The notes below the pieces were generated by a model that saw nothing but the letters and a program-made list of their open reading frames with translations, did not search any database and was not told the origin of the DNA. A stretch of DNA of 64,000 nt from Lineus longissimus (taxonomy: Eukaryota > Nemertea > Pilidiophora > Heteronemertea > Lineidae), in NCBI RefSeq assembly GCF_910592395.1, contig NC_088312.1, positions 14,239,292 through 14,303,291 of the forward strand. Direction: 5' to 3'. A program made the translations under genes and the position numbers. This document shows positions 62,776 through 64,000 of the stretch, in pieces (position 1 is the stretch's first letter; every line of letters begins with the position of its first letter).

Positions 62776-64000
62776 CCTCCGAGACTGGGATTGGGAAATG
62801 TTATTCCAATCTCGATCACGGAATGAGAAATACCTCGATTAATGGACTTGTCATTTCGACTAGCTTATCATATCGATCGATCGAGATATCACATCGGGCA
62901 CGGATGTAGAGCAAAGGGATTAGCGACTTGCCTTCCAGCTATTGTTTTCGAGGCAGACCAAGTGGACAACGATGTGTAAGAATGCAACAACTGGGACATT
63001 ATTGGCGCATGTGAGTTTACAATCTGTCTTTTCTCGAATGGAATGAGACTTGCGAATTAAACAGATAATTTATTCAGATGATATACATTCTTTAGTTCTA
63101 AAGTATGTTTGTTGTCGATTGTTGATTTCCTCGGTTATTTTCAAGTTAATTATATAGTTTGACAAGTGCCAAAACAAGCCTAATTTGTTAAAATTATCTA
63201 TAATTACATGTATTATAGTGCACGCCCGACCACGCGAGTGTCAAAAAGGATGTTTGTTTATAGACCATATTGAGGTCACACTAGCCAGTGCGGAGGCCAG
63301 GCTTACCTGCTTCCAAAAATGACGCGACGTCATTTCATGCATCCCCCTGTTCCAGCGGCTGTAGACCTGGCAGTATCTCAATCAAAGTTATACATTTCTG
63401 AATAGCTTGTCACTTGTAGAATACATCTGGCCTAGTTTCAATGTCTTCTCGACATTCAGTCGTGCATAGACTGCTGCAGCACAATGTATGAGACACCCTG
63501 TATGTCAACGCAGATTTGATAAATTTGACCTTTATGTCTTATAACTTCAAGATTGATAAGGATGGTAAAAAAATGTATACACATCTACTCGTCACCTTGA
63601 GAAAGCCAAATTACAACTATTTCAATCTTTTATATAGATATAGAGTGTCGTTGCGGCTTTTGTTTGAGGTTTTTTGCCGTAAAATTTTTCCTTGAGAACA
63701 TGATTGTGCAACCTCACAGAAACCAGCCTATGTGAACTTTCTGTTGAGCTATGAATAGCATGCGGGGCCTGCTCAACGCGTAAGTGCACAGAAGAAGCTG
63801 GTATTTTCCTCAAATAATCATCAGAGCTACCTCTCACAAAATACCTCGGACATTGACTTTTGAACAAGTAGCAATAGGGATAGAATAGGCCCATTGGAAT
63901 TGTATTGACTGTAATCTCCCGAGATTGAAGAACTTGTTCTTTGGGGGTGGGTACAATCCGGACCTGATCACCACTGGCTAGTGAGCACATTAATGGAGAA
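62776..64000. other. Intergenic, no supported gene
   Basis: About 1.2 kb. A minus-strand ORF at 63622-63990 (122 codons) has no recognised domain and is probably chance. ATCACATCGGGCACGGATG near 62888 recurs at 29362, a piece of a dispersed repeat. Confidence 0.35.

Noticed and set aside
63622-63990. 122-codon minus ORF at the right edge
   Set aside because: No recognisable domain, no splice signals that fit, and ordinary composition; likely chance.
1-64000. CRISPR arrays, bacterial operons, rRNA genes
   Set aside because: No regularly spaced repeat-spacer pattern, no Shine-Dalgarno-led gene clusters and no rRNA sequence. The window is eukaryotic.

Overview
This is a stretch of animal (eukaryotic) genome, most likely a marine invertebrate and plausibly a lophotrochozoan. 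I base this on an intron-poor class A GPCR, a laminin-G-like exon that ends in a canonical splice donor, and a mixture of Polinton/Maverick, BEL/Pao, CR1/L2-like LINE, pogo, PIF/Harbinger and Mutator-like repeats. There are no bacterial operons, ribosome binding sites or CRISPR arrays. The species cannot be named from the sequence alone.

Bases 1-19605 are two copies of one Polinton/Maverick (adintovirus-like) element. Copy A (1-11330, left end outside the window) carries a membrane-tail protein, an FtsK/HerA-type packaging ATPase, a retroviral-type integrase with chromodomain, an HNH nuclease relic, a collagen-like peptide, a glycine-rich two-helix membrane protein, a B-family DNA polymerase, a penton-like minor capsid protein, three minus-strand genes of unknown role and a tiny zinc protein. 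Copy B (11331-19605) repeats the right two thirds of this layout. B resumes with GGAGAC inside the membrane-protein gene exactly where A ends with ...CTATTACT. The simplest reading is that A inserted into B and the rest of B lies left of the window. Both copies are decayed in different places: A lost polymerase motif A, while B has a short apparent inversion over the RGG motif. Almost every gene start in the element carries TAAAT at or just before the ATG.

19606-38956 is host sequence with old repeats: a minus-strand GPCR (19719-20687), a degenerate minus-strand CR1/jockey-like LINE (about 21835-27290) interrupted by a fragment of another LINE, a dispersed GTC-rich repeat, a laminin-G-like host exon (31462-32287), a plus-strand CR1/L2-like LINE relic (about 32710-35775), and a 960-bp PIF/Harbinger deletion derivative (36952-37911) with perfect TIRs and TAA target duplications.

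39242-50036 is a complete BEL/Pao retrotransposon with 183-bp LTRs that look identical and a CCATG target duplication. Its gag-pol is split by an antisense LINE with an uninterrupted 975-aa EN-RT ORF. 50961-54026 is a Mutator-like MITE (43-bp TIR, 9-bp target duplication) that was itself entered by a pogo-family transposon (51593-53932). 56894-58250 is a second, frameshifted pogo-family transposase. The rest, to 64000, is non-coding sequence with a GTC-rich repeat, a small MITE and a CTGGA-bearing fold-back. Overall the window reads as a layered record of insertions, with only two host gene pieces that I can support.
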